Assembly (NCBI RefSeq): GCF_014652395.1 | Contig: NZ_BMYS01000006.1 | Location: forward strand, 1-64,000 | Reading direction: 5' to 3' | DNA from: Advenella faeciporci | GTDB taxonomy: Bacteria > Pseudomonadota > Gammaproteobacteria > Burkholderiales > Burkholderiaceae_B | DNA length: 64,000 nucleotides | Part shown: piece after piece, positions 51,450-59,566 of the stretch | Layout of the letters: each line of letters starts with the position of its first letter | How positions within the stretch are numbered: position 1 is the stretch's first letter | Notes under the pieces: model-generated | Databases searched by the model: none | Told to the model about the DNA's origin: nothing | The model's input: the letters and a program-made list of their open reading frames with translations, nothing else | Position numbers and translations under genes: made by a program

Positions 51450-53531
51450 TTAGCCCTGTGCGGCTCCGGCTTTTTTCTGCAGCATTTCTTTTAATTTCAC
51501 CAGCCTTTCCTTGGGACTCATACCCTGGTATGGATCCTGCAGCAGTTGCCTGCCACTTTCCAGCCCCATTTCACTGATAAACCGGGATGGTTCACGAATC
51601 AGGTCTTCACGCGCCCGGCGACGTTTTTTACACCAGGTCAGAGTCAAGTGGAACTGTGCACGCGTAATGCCAACATACATTAACCTGCGTTCTTCCTGGA
51701 TACGCACATCCAGCGCCTCAGCGTCTTTATTGGCATCGCCATATTCATCATCCTTGCCCATATGGGGCAACAGGCCCTCTTCCACGCCCACCATGTGCAC
51801 ATAAGGATACTCCAGCCCCTTGGAAGCGTGAATGGTGGTTAGCTTGACGGCATCCGGCTCTTCTTCTTCCTCGCTGCGTTCCAGCATGGTAATAAGGGCA
51901 ATATGCTGCACCAGCTGCATCAGGTCAAGACCGTCCTCCTGCGCCTTGCGCTTGAGCCAGTCCACCAGCTCCAGCACATTCAACCAACGGTTTTCCGCCG
52001 CGCGTTCTTCCTGGGTTTCATACAGGTAGTGTTCATAATTCATGTATTTGAGAATATCATCCAGCAACACATCGGCCGATGCGGGTTGCACGGCCTGGAC
52101 CGGGTCTGCCTTGCCTTTGCTGGCGCGCCACTGGATGGTCTGGATGAATTTGGCAAAGACACGCAAGGGTTCAAGCTGCCGGCTGGCAATTTTAGTATCC
52201 AGTTCCTCATCGAAAACCGCTTCAAAAAGCGAGCATTTCTTTTCTGCCGCATGCTCACCCAATGCAGTCAGGGTAGCCTGCCCAACCCCCCGCCTGGGCG
52301 TGGTAACCGCCCGAATAAAGGCAGGATCATCTTCCTCATTGGCAATCAGGCGCAAATAAGACAGCACATCACGCACCTCGGCCTTGTCAAAAAAACTTTG
52401 TCCACCCGAAATGGTATAGGGAATACGCAACTGCCTGAATGTCTGCTCGATAATCCGCGCCTGGTGATTGCCGCGGTAAAGGACGGCATAATCCTTCCAC
52501 CGGGCATTACGCTCAAAGCGCGAGGCCGATATGCGCATACCCACCGACTCGGCTTCCGCCTCTTCGTTATCCATTGAAATAACCTGGATCGGCTCTCCCC
52601 TGCCCAAATTGGACCAGAGTTTTTTACCAAACAGGTTGGGGTTTTTTGAAATAACCTGGTTAGCCGCGTTCAGCACCGTTTCCACCGAGCGATAGTTTTG
52701 TTCGAGCTTGATCAGTTTCAGGTTTTTATAGTCTTTGGTCAGCTTGGCCAGGTTCTCGATGGTCGCACCACGCCAGGCATAAATGGCCTGATCATCATCA
52801 CCCACGGCGGTAAACATATTCCGGAAACCGGTTAATTGCTTCACCCACTCATATTGGCAAACATTGGTATCCTGGTACTCATCCACCAGCAGGTATTTGA
52901 TGCGCTTTTGCCAACGCTCGCGCACCTCGGCATTCTGCATCATCAATTGGGCCGGCAAGCGCACCAGATCATCAAAATCCACCGACTGGTATGCCTTGAG
53001 GGTGGCATCATAACTGCGATACACCAACGCGGCGTCCACCTCGTCAGGGGTTTGCGCAACTCTTTCGGCCATATCCGGGGTAACCAGATCATTTTTCCAG
53101 AGCGATATTTTTTGCTGCACCATGCGAATCCGCCCCTTGTCGGTCGTAGACAGCATTTCCTGCACAATACCGTAGGTGTCATTGGCATCCAGAATGGAAA
53201 ACTGCGGTTTCAGGCCCGCGTGCGAAGCCTCTTCCCGCAAGAACCGGACACCCAGCGAATGAAAGGTGCTGATAATCAACCCTTTCATGAGTTTGCGGTC
53301 AATCAGGGTTTTAATCCTCTCGGCCATTTCCCTGGCAGCCTTGTTGGTAAACGTCAGCGCCACAACGCCTTTGGCATCATAGCCGCAGGTATTGATCAGG
53401 TAGGCGATTTTTTGGGTAATCACACTTGTTTTGCCACTTCCCGCACCCGCCAAGACCAGACAGGGTCCGTCCAGGTACAAAACAGCCTCGCGCTGGGAGG
53501 CGTTCAGGCCATCAAGATTTGTTGTACTCAT
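51450..53531 (-). CDS. rep: ATP-dependent DNA helicase Rep
   Basis: UvrD/Rep-family superfamily 1A helicase of 693 residues that moves 3'-5' on single-stranded DNA and helps replication forks pass protein blocks. Walker A is LAGAGSGKTSV (about 28-38), then TFTNKAAREM, DEYQDTN (motif II), GDDDQAIYAWRGA, QNYRS and TIHASKGLEYPYV. The opening LNASQREAVLYLDGPCLVLAGAGSGKT-type region is closer to Rep than to UvrD. The ATG overlaps the priA stop (ATGA), linking two fork-rescue proteins. Confidence 0.93.
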   Translation of the reverse strand: MSTTNLDGLNASQREAVLYLDGPCLVLAGAGSGKTSVITQKIAYLINTCGYDAKGVVALTFTNKAAREMAERIKTLIDRKLMKGLIISTFHSLGVRFLREEASHAGLKPQFSILDANDTYGIVQEMLSTTDKGRIRMVQQKISLWKNDLVTPDMAERVAQTPDEVDAALVYRSYDATLKAYQSVDFDDLVRLPAQLMMQNAEVRERWQKRIKYLLVDEYQDTNVCQYEWVKQLTGFRNMFTAVGDDDQAIYAWRGATIENLAKLTKDYKNLKLIKLEQNYRSVETVLNAANQVISKNPNLFGKKLWSNLGRGEPIQVISMDNEEAEAESVGMRISASRFERNARWKDYAVLYRGNHQARIIEQTFRQLRIPYTISGGQSFFDKAEVRDVLSYLRLIANEEDDPAFIRAVTTPRRGVGQATLTALGEHAAEKKCSLFEAVFDEELDTKIASRQLEPLRVFAKFIQTIQWRASKGKADPVQAVQPASADVLLDDILKYMNYEHYLYETQEERAAENRWLNVLELVDWLKRKAQEDGLDLMQLVQHIALITMLERSEEEEEPDAVKLTTIHASKGLEYPYVHMVGVEEGLLPHMGKDDEYGDANKDAEALDVRIQEERRLMYVGITRAQFHLTLTWCKKRRRAREDLIREPSRFISEMGLESGRQLLQDPYQGMSPKERLVKLKEMLQKKAGAAQG

Positions 53532-55594
53532 ATTTCAAGTGGATCCACTTCGGTAAAGTAACGAATACGGTGGCGCTTGCCAATTTCCTGCACCAATGGC
53601 AGCCAATGCCCAAGAAATGCCTGCAATACGGGTCGTGATGCCGACTCCACCAACAACTGCGCCCTTTCTACATGCGCCACCCTAACAATCCGCAAGGGTA
53701 CGGGATCATACATATTGATGGCGGCCTGAAAACCGCTCAATTGTGGCTGCGATGCCAGCAACTGCCTGGTCTCAAGTAAAAACTGCATGGCCTGATTCAC
53801 GGTTTTGGCCTGGGCGCTAATAAGCACCTGGTGAGAAAAAGGAGGCAGATGGGTGATTTTACGCTCTTCAAGGCTGGCATTGGCAAAAGTATCATAATCA
53901 TGTCGTATCAGGGCCTGATAAACCGCCTGTTCGGGATAGGCGGTTTGAATCAGTACTTCACCGCCCGCCACATGCCTGCCCGCCCTGCCCGAAACCTGGG
54001 CAAGCTGGGCGAACAATTTTTCAGGGGCCCTGAAATCGGAAGAAAACAGCATGGCATCGGCATTAAGCACACACACGAGGCCAAGCTTGCGAAAATCATG
54101 CCCCTTTGCCACCATTTGCGTGCCAACCAGGATATCAATTTCCCCAGAGTGCACCCGGTCAAACAGTTTGCGGGCACTCCCCTTCAAACGGGTGCTGTCG
54201 GCATCAATCCGCTCTACACAGGCTTGCGGGAAAGCCGCCTGCAGATACTCTTCAACCCGCTGGGTGCCCCTGCCCAGCATCTCCAGATCCTGATTGCCAC
54301 AATCGGGGCATTTGACCGGCACCCTGCCGTAATAACCGCAATGATGACATTGCAAGACATTGCCATGCCCGGGCATGCGGTGCAGCACCGTATAAACCGA
54401 ACAGCGCGGACATTGGCTCATCCAGCCGCATGAGGCGCAATGAATGACAGGAGCATAACCACGCCGGTTAAGGAACACCAGGGATTGTTCACCCCGTTCC
54501 AGCCGCTCCCGGATGGCGTGCAAGACCACCGGTGCAAACCCCTGTTCAAGCTTGATCTGTTTGGTGTCAACCAGTTTAATGGCGGGCATATACGTGGTTT
54601 TGGCACGCTTTGCCAGGGTTAATTTAAGATACCTGCCAACATTGGCATGCTGCCAGCTTTCCAGTGACGGCGTGGCTGAACCCAGTACCACGGGAATATC
54701 CAGCTGATGCGCACGCCATATGGCCAGATCCCGTGCCGAATATCGCAAACCCTCTTGTTGCTTGTAAGAAGCATCATGCTCTTCATCCACAATAATCAGG
54801 CCGGCCTGCTGCAAGGGTGCAAAGATAGCCATCCGGGTTCCCAGCACAATCCTGGCCTGTCCGCGCTGTATGGCGACCCAGGCTTTCAGGCGCTCGCCTT
54901 CTGCCAGCCCGCTATGCAATACCGCAATGCCATCCAGGCCAACCACCTGCTGGAAGCGGGCCAGCAAAGCCTGCTCAAACTGCGGGGTGAGGTTGATTTC
55001 GGGCACCAGAAACAACACCTGTTTACCTTTAGTCAGGACATCCAGCGCCAAATGCAGATAGACTTCGGTTTTACCGCTACCTGTAACGCCATGCAGCAGG
55101 ACGGTTTTGAATCCTTTAATGGCCAGCACCGCATCCACGGCTTCCTGTTGCTCTTCATTAAGCACATGCGTGTTGTCTTCAGGTGGCGCAAGCGCGATGG
55201 CTGTTTTCTTTCTGCGATCAAGCCGGGCAACCGGCCCTCCCTTGGACAACTTGCCGGTATAAGAACCGGGCTTTCTAAGTGCAGAAGGCATGGCTGGCAA
55301 GAGGACCTCACCAACAGGACGATGATAATACGAGGCGGCAAACAGGCCAAAATCAAGCCAATCCTGCGGCAATGGGGATAAATCATCAAACACCATCAAG
55401 ATGTCCTTGACCTGGTCTTCGGGGTAAGAAGGACTTTCTATGGTTTCCAGTACTATACCAACCAGCTCCCGCCTGCCAAAAGGTACCAGCACCCGTTGCC
55501 CCTTGATGGCCTGAAGGGATTCAGGCACACGATAATCGAATGGGCCTGCCAAAGGAACATCCAAAGCAACACGAATCCATTGATTATGTTTCAA
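53528..55594 (-). CDS. priA: Primosomal protein N' (replication restart helicase PriA)
   Basis: DNA helicase of 688 residues that recognises stalled forks and reloads the replisome. The N-terminal 3'-end-binding domain is at 1-110. Walker A GVTGSGKTEVYL (about 169-180) and DEEHD (motif II) follow. A zinc-binding cluster of eight Cys runs from CASCGWMSQCPRC to CPDCGNQDLEMLG. RGYAP and VSGRAGR mark the later motifs. Starts at ATG 55594 and is followed by rep with an ATGA overlap. Confidence 0.95.
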   Translation of the reverse strand: MKHNQWIRVALDVPLAGPFDYRVPESLQAIKGQRVLVPFGRRELVGIVLETIESPSYPEDQVKDILMVFDDLSPLPQDWLDFGLFAASYYHRPVGEVLLPAMPSALRKPGSYTGKLSKGGPVARLDRRKKTAIALAPPEDNTHVLNEEQQEAVDAVLAIKGFKTVLLHGVTGSGKTEVYLHLALDVLTKGKQVLFLVPEINLTPQFEQALLARFQQVVGLDGIAVLHSGLAEGERLKAWVAIQRGQARIVLGTRMAIFAPLQQAGLIIVDEEHDASYKQQEGLRYSARDLAIWRAHQLDIPVVLGSATPSLESWQHANVGRYLKLTLAKRAKTTYMPAIKLVDTKQIKLEQGFAPVVLHAIRERLERGEQSLVFLNRRGYAPVIHCASCGWMSQCPRCSVYTVLHRMPGHGNVLQCHHCGYYGRVPVKCPDCGNQDLEMLGRGTQRVEEYLQAAFPQACVERIDADSTRLKGSARKLFDRVHSGEIDILVGTQMVAKGHDFRKLGLVCVLNADAMLFSSDFRAPEKLFAQLAQVSGRAGRHVAGGEVLIQTAYPEQAVYQALIRHDYDTFANASLEERKITHLPPFSHQVLISAQAKTVNQAMQFLLETRQLLASQPQLSGFQAAINMYDPVPLRIVRVAHVERAQLLVESASRPVLQAFLGHWLPLVQEIGKRHRIRYFTEVDPLEI

Positions 55595-55874
55595 ACCCTG
55601 CTTCCTGAAAATTGCCTGACAAATGATAGGATAGTTTCAATACCGACGAGAGGCGCTGAGATTGGTACTGGTTACCCGCCCCCAGGCTGTGGATAACTTT
55701 GGGGAAAAGTATATTGATAATTTGTTGAAAAGATGACAGTCAATATAAATTCTTCGAAAAAGCCTGAAAAAATCTTATTTTTCTTAGCAATATCAACAAC
55801 TTAATTTGAATTTCTATATTTTGTTTTAATAAAGGGCAAATATTACCCTTTATTAAAACTGTGCACAACTTCAA
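55595..55874. other. AT-rich spacer with a DnaA-box match and a 13-bp hairpin
   Basis: TGTGGATAA at 55688-55696 is a perfect DnaA box (TTATCCACA on the minus strand). TGTGCACAA at 55860-55868 is a weaker one. The stretch between is very AT-rich. TTTTAATAAAGGG (55824-55836) pairs perfectly with 55846-55858 around nine bases and could end hemE transcription, although no real T-tail follows. It also must hold the priA promoter. Confidence 0.5.
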
Positions 55875-56948
55875 TTAACCGTGCATTTTCCGGCTATAGG
55901 TATGTACTTCATCCACCAGGGCAGCCACCCTTTCCGGATTGGTAAACTGGGAAATACCATGCCCCAGATTGAAGACATGACCGCCCTTTCCAACCGGACC
56001 AAAATCATCAATCACCCGACGCACTTCCTGACGCACCGATGCTTCGGAACCAAACAGGCTCATTGGGTCAAGATTGCCTTGCAAGGCGACCGCATCGTTA
56101 ACCCGGGCACGGGCCTTGCCAAGGTTAACCGTCCAGTCCAGGCCCATCGCATCGCAGCCAGTGGTTACAATATCTTCAAGCCACAAGCCACCACCTTTGG
56201 TAAAGACAATAACCGGGATTTTCTGGCCATTGTATTCGCGCAACAAGCCATCGCACACCTGCTTCATGTAAGCCAGGGAAAACTGCTGGTACAGGCCATC
56301 GGCCAAGGCACCGCCCCAGCTGTCAAAAATCATCACGGCCTGGGCTCCCGCCCTGATTTGTTCGTTCAGGTACTGGGTGGTGGTTTGAGCGGTAATATCC
56401 AGAATTTTGTGCAACAATTCCGGCTGCGTATACAGCATGGTTTTGATGGTACGGTAATCGGCAGAGCTTTGACCCTCCACCATATAACAGCCAACCGTCC
56501 AGGGACTGCCCGCAAACCCGATAAGTGGGGCGCGGCCATTAAGGGTGCTTCTGATTTGGGAAACCGCATCAAACACATAACGCAACTCGTTCATGTCCGG
56601 AACGGCCAGCTTGTTGATCTCGTCTTCCGTACGCAAGGGACGCGCAAAACGTGGCCCCTCACCGTTAACGAAATCAAGCCCCAGCCCCATTGCATCAGGA
56701 ATCATCAGGATATCTGAAAACAGAATGGCCGCATCTAGCGGAAAGCGGTCCAGGGGCTGAATGGTGACCTCTGTCGCAAAATCCGGATTTTTGGCAAGCC
56801 CCAGAAAAGAACCTGCGGTACTTCTGGTTTGTTTGTATTCGGCCAGGTAACGGCCTGCCTGCCTCATGAGCCAGACCGGTGTATAAGAAACCGGCTGACG
56901 CTGCAAGGCGCGAAGGAAAGTATCGTTTTGTAATGTAGCGGCAACCAC
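55875..56948 (-). CDS. hemE: Uroporphyrinogen decarboxylase
   Basis: Haem-pathway enzyme that converts uroporphyrinogen III to coproporphyrinogen III. 357 residues from GTG 56948, chosen because AAAGGG precedes it and it opens directly on the family N-terminus ([16 protein letters not shown]). A GTG at 56996 would add 16 unrelated residues without a binding site. Signatures: [15 protein letters not shown], the [13 protein letters not shown] catalytic Asp, [16 protein letters not shown] and NLGHGI near the end. Confidence 0.95.
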   Translation of the reverse strand: MVAATLQNDTFLRALQRQPVSYTPVWLMRQAGRYLAEYKQTRSTAGSFLGLAKNPDFATEVTIQPLDRFPLDAAILFSDILMIPDAMGLGLDFVNGEGPRFARPLRTEDEINKLAVPDMNELRYVFDAVSQIRSTLNGRAPLIGFAGSPWTVGCYMVEGQSSADYRTIKTMLYTQPELLHKILDITAQTTTQYLNEQIRAGAQAVMIFDSWGGALADGLYQQFSLAYMKQVCDGLLREYNGQKIPVIVFTKGGGLWLEDIVTTGCDAMGLDWTVNLGKARARVNDAVALQGNLDPMSLFGSEASVRQEVRRVIDDFGPVGKGGHVFNLGHGISQFTNPERVAALVDEVHTYSRKMHG

Positions 56949-57017
56949 AGCAATCCCTTTTAATGATGAATCCAAGATTTTAACTGATTCAGGCACTTAC
57001 AGGGCGGCAGTGGCGAA

Positions 57018-57791
57018 CTAGAGCATATCTTTGAATTGCTCTGCCTTGATGCCGTGCTTCTGCATTAATGCCCAAAATGCCCTTCGATGCTTGTTGGAGA
57101 CCCTGGCAGCCATGGCAATATTGCCACCGCATTTGAACAGGGCAGTCGTAATATAAGTCTTTTCAAATTGAGCAACCAGCCTGGACTTGGCCTCTTTGTA
57201 GGAGTGAGCCTGACTGACAAGCTCCCTGCAACAGGCGTCGGTTTCCAAAACAGGTGTAGCAGACCGGGAGACTTTGGACGCTTCACGGGCCTTGTCCTGC
57301 AACACTGGCGTTGTTGAGCCGTCAAACAATTGCCTTTCCTGTTCGTGCCGCAAAAGCATGAGCAGGCGAACTCTTAATTCGTCGATGTTATCGGGTGCAA
57401 AAGCAAAATCTGCCACCCCAAGACAAACCAGATCATACATGGCCACAGGATGTATTTCTTTCGTTAACGCCATCACCGGACGTAACAGGGAGAGTGGTGT
57501 TTGCTGCAGCAGCATTCTGGTCCATACCAGAGAATCCCGGGAAACCGGGAGCAAAATCACATCAAAGCGCTGCAGCCTTTGTGACAGGTTGGTCAACACC
57601 GAGAGATCCGGATAAGCATCCTGACATTGCCATGGCAAAGAAGAACTGTCAGACGGGCAGCTTTCTTCCATCAAGCTGACGGGATAGAGGTTTAATTTTC
57701 GGGTATTTACATTTGCCTTATCAATATACGCCTGTATTCTTTTCTCAAAAGCAGGCACCATCAAAACACCACAATCCAGACATTCTCGCAT
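57018..57791 (-). CDS. Fis-type DNA-binding regulator with receiver-like N-terminus
   Basis: A 257-residue protein. Residues about 70-150 resemble a response-regulator receiver (FDVILLPVSRDSLVW, RPVMALTKEI, DLVCLGVADFAFAPDNIDELRVRL) but without an evident phospho-acceptor Asp cluster. The C-terminus (about 207-250) is a Fis/NtrC-type HTH: FEKTYITTALFKCGGNIAMAARVSN followed by FWALMQKHGI. There is no AAA+ domain. It lies just upstream of hemE on the same strand but separated by 70 bases. Targets unknown. Confidence 0.72.
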   Translation of the reverse strand: MRECLDCGVLMVPAFEKRIQAYIDKANVNTRKLNLYPVSLMEESCPSDSSSLPWQCQDAYPDLSVLTNLSQRLQRFDVILLPVSRDSLVWTRMLLQQTPLSLLRPVMALTKEIHPVAMYDLVCLGVADFAFAPDNIDELRVRLLMLLRHEQERQLFDGSTTPVLQDKAREASKVSRSATPVLETDACCRELVSQAHSYKEAKSRLVAQFEKTYITTALFKCGGNIAMAARVSNKHRRAFWALMQKHGIKAEQFKDML

Positions 57792-57952
57792 TTTTGTCTC
57801 CAGTATTACGATTCATGACAGGCCTCATCATAACAATCAATAACACTTGGTAACAATTGCTATTTTCCACAATATTGGACATCTACCGATTGTGGCTTTA
57901 TTGAAAAAATCCTTGATTTTCAATTAATTATTCAATAAACAGACTATTCCCC

Positions 57953-57981
57953 TTGCAATAAACTAGGGAAAACCCTATAAT
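57953..57981 (+). promoter_or_regulatory. Near-consensus sigma-70 promoter
   Basis: TTGCAA (57953-57958), a 17-base spacer and TATAAT (57976-57981), with the small-protein ATG about 40 bases downstream. The spacer contains a dyad TAGGG-AAAA-CCCTA (57964-57977) that overlaps the -10 box and could be a repressor site. Confidence 0.75.
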
Positions 57982-58022
57982 GGATATCACTTACTTAACA
58001 CTCAATTCAAGAGAGATAACAC

Positions 58023-58253
58023 ATGAAAACCGCAATGAATTCCAATATCACACTTAGCGACAACCTTGAGCGCGAACTTATTTCACAGGCGATCAGTGAA
58101 GAACGCCCTGTTAATCTGGTAAAAATGTTTAAAGCCGTAATTTCTTCAATTGCCACGGCTGTCAGCATGTTCGTTGAAATGTTTAAAGACACCGAAAAAG
58201 CAATTGACCAGGCTGATCGTAAAGATCACAACACAGGTGGTTTCAGCTGGTAA
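58023..58253 (+). CDS. Small protein with amphipathic helix, function unknown
   Basis: A 76-residue protein with an excellent promoter, a ribosome binding site (AAGAGAGA) and its own terminator, so it is very likely real and possibly abundant. Residues about 29-55 (VNLVKMFKAVISSIATAVSMF and on) form a hydrophobic/amphipathic helix flanked by charged ends. The tail is polar (DQADRKDHNTGGFSW). It resembles small membrane-associated or inclusion-forming proteins. I do not recognise a family. Confidence 0.7.
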   Translation: MKTAMNSNITLSDNLERELISQAISEERPVNLVKMFKAVISSIATAVSMFVEMFKDTEKAIDQADRKDHNTGGFSW

Positions 58254-58346
58254 TTTAACCCAGTACCCAAAGCATTCACTGCTTTTGTTGAACCCCCATG
58301 TATTATCCCCGCAAGAGGGAAAGTGCCCTGGATTGAGAAGTAATAA

Positions 58347-58380
58347 AAAAAGCTAATAGATAAAACTCTATTAGCTTTTT
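58347..58380. terminator. Bidirectional terminator
   Basis: A 14-bp perfect stem AAAAAGCTAATAGA / TCTATTAGCTTTTT (58347-58360, 58367-58380) with a 6-nt loop and A- and T-runs on both sides. It serves the small-protein gene and the convergent Bug gene. Confidence 0.88.
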
Positions 58381-58466
58381 TCATATCTTGAAAAGACAGG
58401 CTGCAGATAGCTTGCCTGCCTGAAAAACACGAATGATCTCAGGCAAACAAGCCATTGACGGCAGAA

Positions 58467-59456
58467 TTAATCTACGCTAATGCCGCCTTTGCGGATAACG
58501 TCACCCCAGCTTTTGGTTTCAGCTGAAATAAACGCACCAAATTGTTCTGGTGTATTTTTTTCAGTAACCGCACCCAAACCATCCAGCTGTTCAACCACTT
58601 CCGGCTTGGACAGGATTTTTTCAATGGTCGCGTTCAGTTTATCAACGATTTCTTTGGGTGTTCCCGCTGGTGCGACAATACCGAACCAGGAGTCAACCGT
58701 AAAATTGGGGTAGCCCAATTCCTGAAGGGTAGGCACATCAGGGAAGGCCGGAGAACGACTTGCGGACGTAATGGCAAATGGTTTCAGTGAACCGGCTTTG
58801 ATATGCGGAGCGGAAGAAGGCATGTTGTCGAACATGACATGAACCTGACCGCCCAAAAGAGCAGTCATGGCTGGACCACTACCACCATAGGGAATGTGCA
58901 GCATCTCGATACCTGCCTGCTGCTTGAACAGCTCACCAGACAAGTGCATTGAAGTGCCTGAGCCGGAAGAACCGTAAATCACGTCTTCAGGCTTGGCCTT
59001 TGCATGATCGACCAACTCTTTCACCGAATTATAGGGCATGTTTTTGTTGGCAACCAGCACGTTGGGAACCTTGGCGACCAAGGCAACAGGCGCAAAATCT
59101 TTTTCTACATTAAACTTGATATTGTTATACAGTGTTTGGTTAATGGTGGTTGTAATGGCCATCATTAGCAATGTATAGCCGTCGGGCTTGGCGCGGGCAA
59201 CCAGGTCAGTGGCAATATTGCTGCCAGCACCGGCTTTGTTTTCCACAACAAAAGATTCACCCAACTCATCACTTAGGCCTTTAGCCACGATACGGGCCAG
59301 TACGTCGGTGGTACCGCCAGGACTAAAGCCCACAACAACTTTTGCCGCATGCTCAGGATATTTGGTTTCTGCTTTGGCAGGAGATGTCATGGCCATAAAG
59401 CCAAATCCGAGACTCATGGCCAGCGCAGCTACGCGAAATAGAGAACGCCCTTTCAT
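58467..59456 (-). CDS. Bug/TctC-family periplasmic solute-binding protein (4)
   Basis: A 329-residue receptor with a Sec signal (MKGRSLFRVAALAMSLGFGF... to AKAE). Blocks AKVVVGFSPGGTTDVLARIVA, VENKAGAGSNIATDLVARAKPDGYTLL and HIPYGGSGPAMTALLGGQVHVMFDN are typical. It is divergent from the thiamine-diphosphate enzyme gene over 110 bases. The pair may deal with the same 2-oxo acid or carboxylate. No TctAB nearby. Confidence 0.92.
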   Translation of the reverse strand: MKGRSLFRVAALAMSLGFGFMAMTSPAKAETKYPEHAAKVVVGFSPGGTTDVLARIVAKGLSDELGESFVVENKAGAGSNIATDLVARAKPDGYTLLMMAITTTINQTLYNNIKFNVEKDFAPVALVAKVPNVLVANKNMPYNSVKELVDHAKAKPEDVIYGSSGSGTSMHLSGELFKQQAGIEMLHIPYGGSGPAMTALLGGQVHVMFDNMPSSAPHIKAGSLKPFAITSASRSPAFPDVPTLQELGYPNFTVDSWFGIVAPAGTPKEIVDKLNATIEKILSKPEVVEQLDGLGAVTEKNTPEQFGAFISAETKSWGDVIRKGGISVD

Positions 59457-59566
59457 ATAGAATTTCCTTTAATATAATGTTCGGATAGCCAGAATGTTTT
59501 CTTAAGTAGAAACTAACTTCCTATTTTGGCTACGTTTATTACAAACCCTACTATTATAGAATACTC

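Noticed and set aside
52836-53561. 241-residue plus-strand reading frame
   Set aside because: It is antisense to rep and composed of low-similarity His/Gln-rich sequence typical of shadow frames.
54707-55381. 224-residue plus-strand reading frame
   Set aside because: It is antisense to priA, which has full helicase and zinc motifs. The antisense product has no family features.
55595-55874. Chromosomal replication origin
   Set aside because: There is only one perfect DnaA box, with no dnaA, dnaN, rpmH or gyrB nearby. Betaproteobacterial origins normally lie beside dnaA.
55881-56717. 278-residue plus-strand reading frame
   Set aside because: It lies entirely antisense to hemE and reflects the codon bias of that gene.
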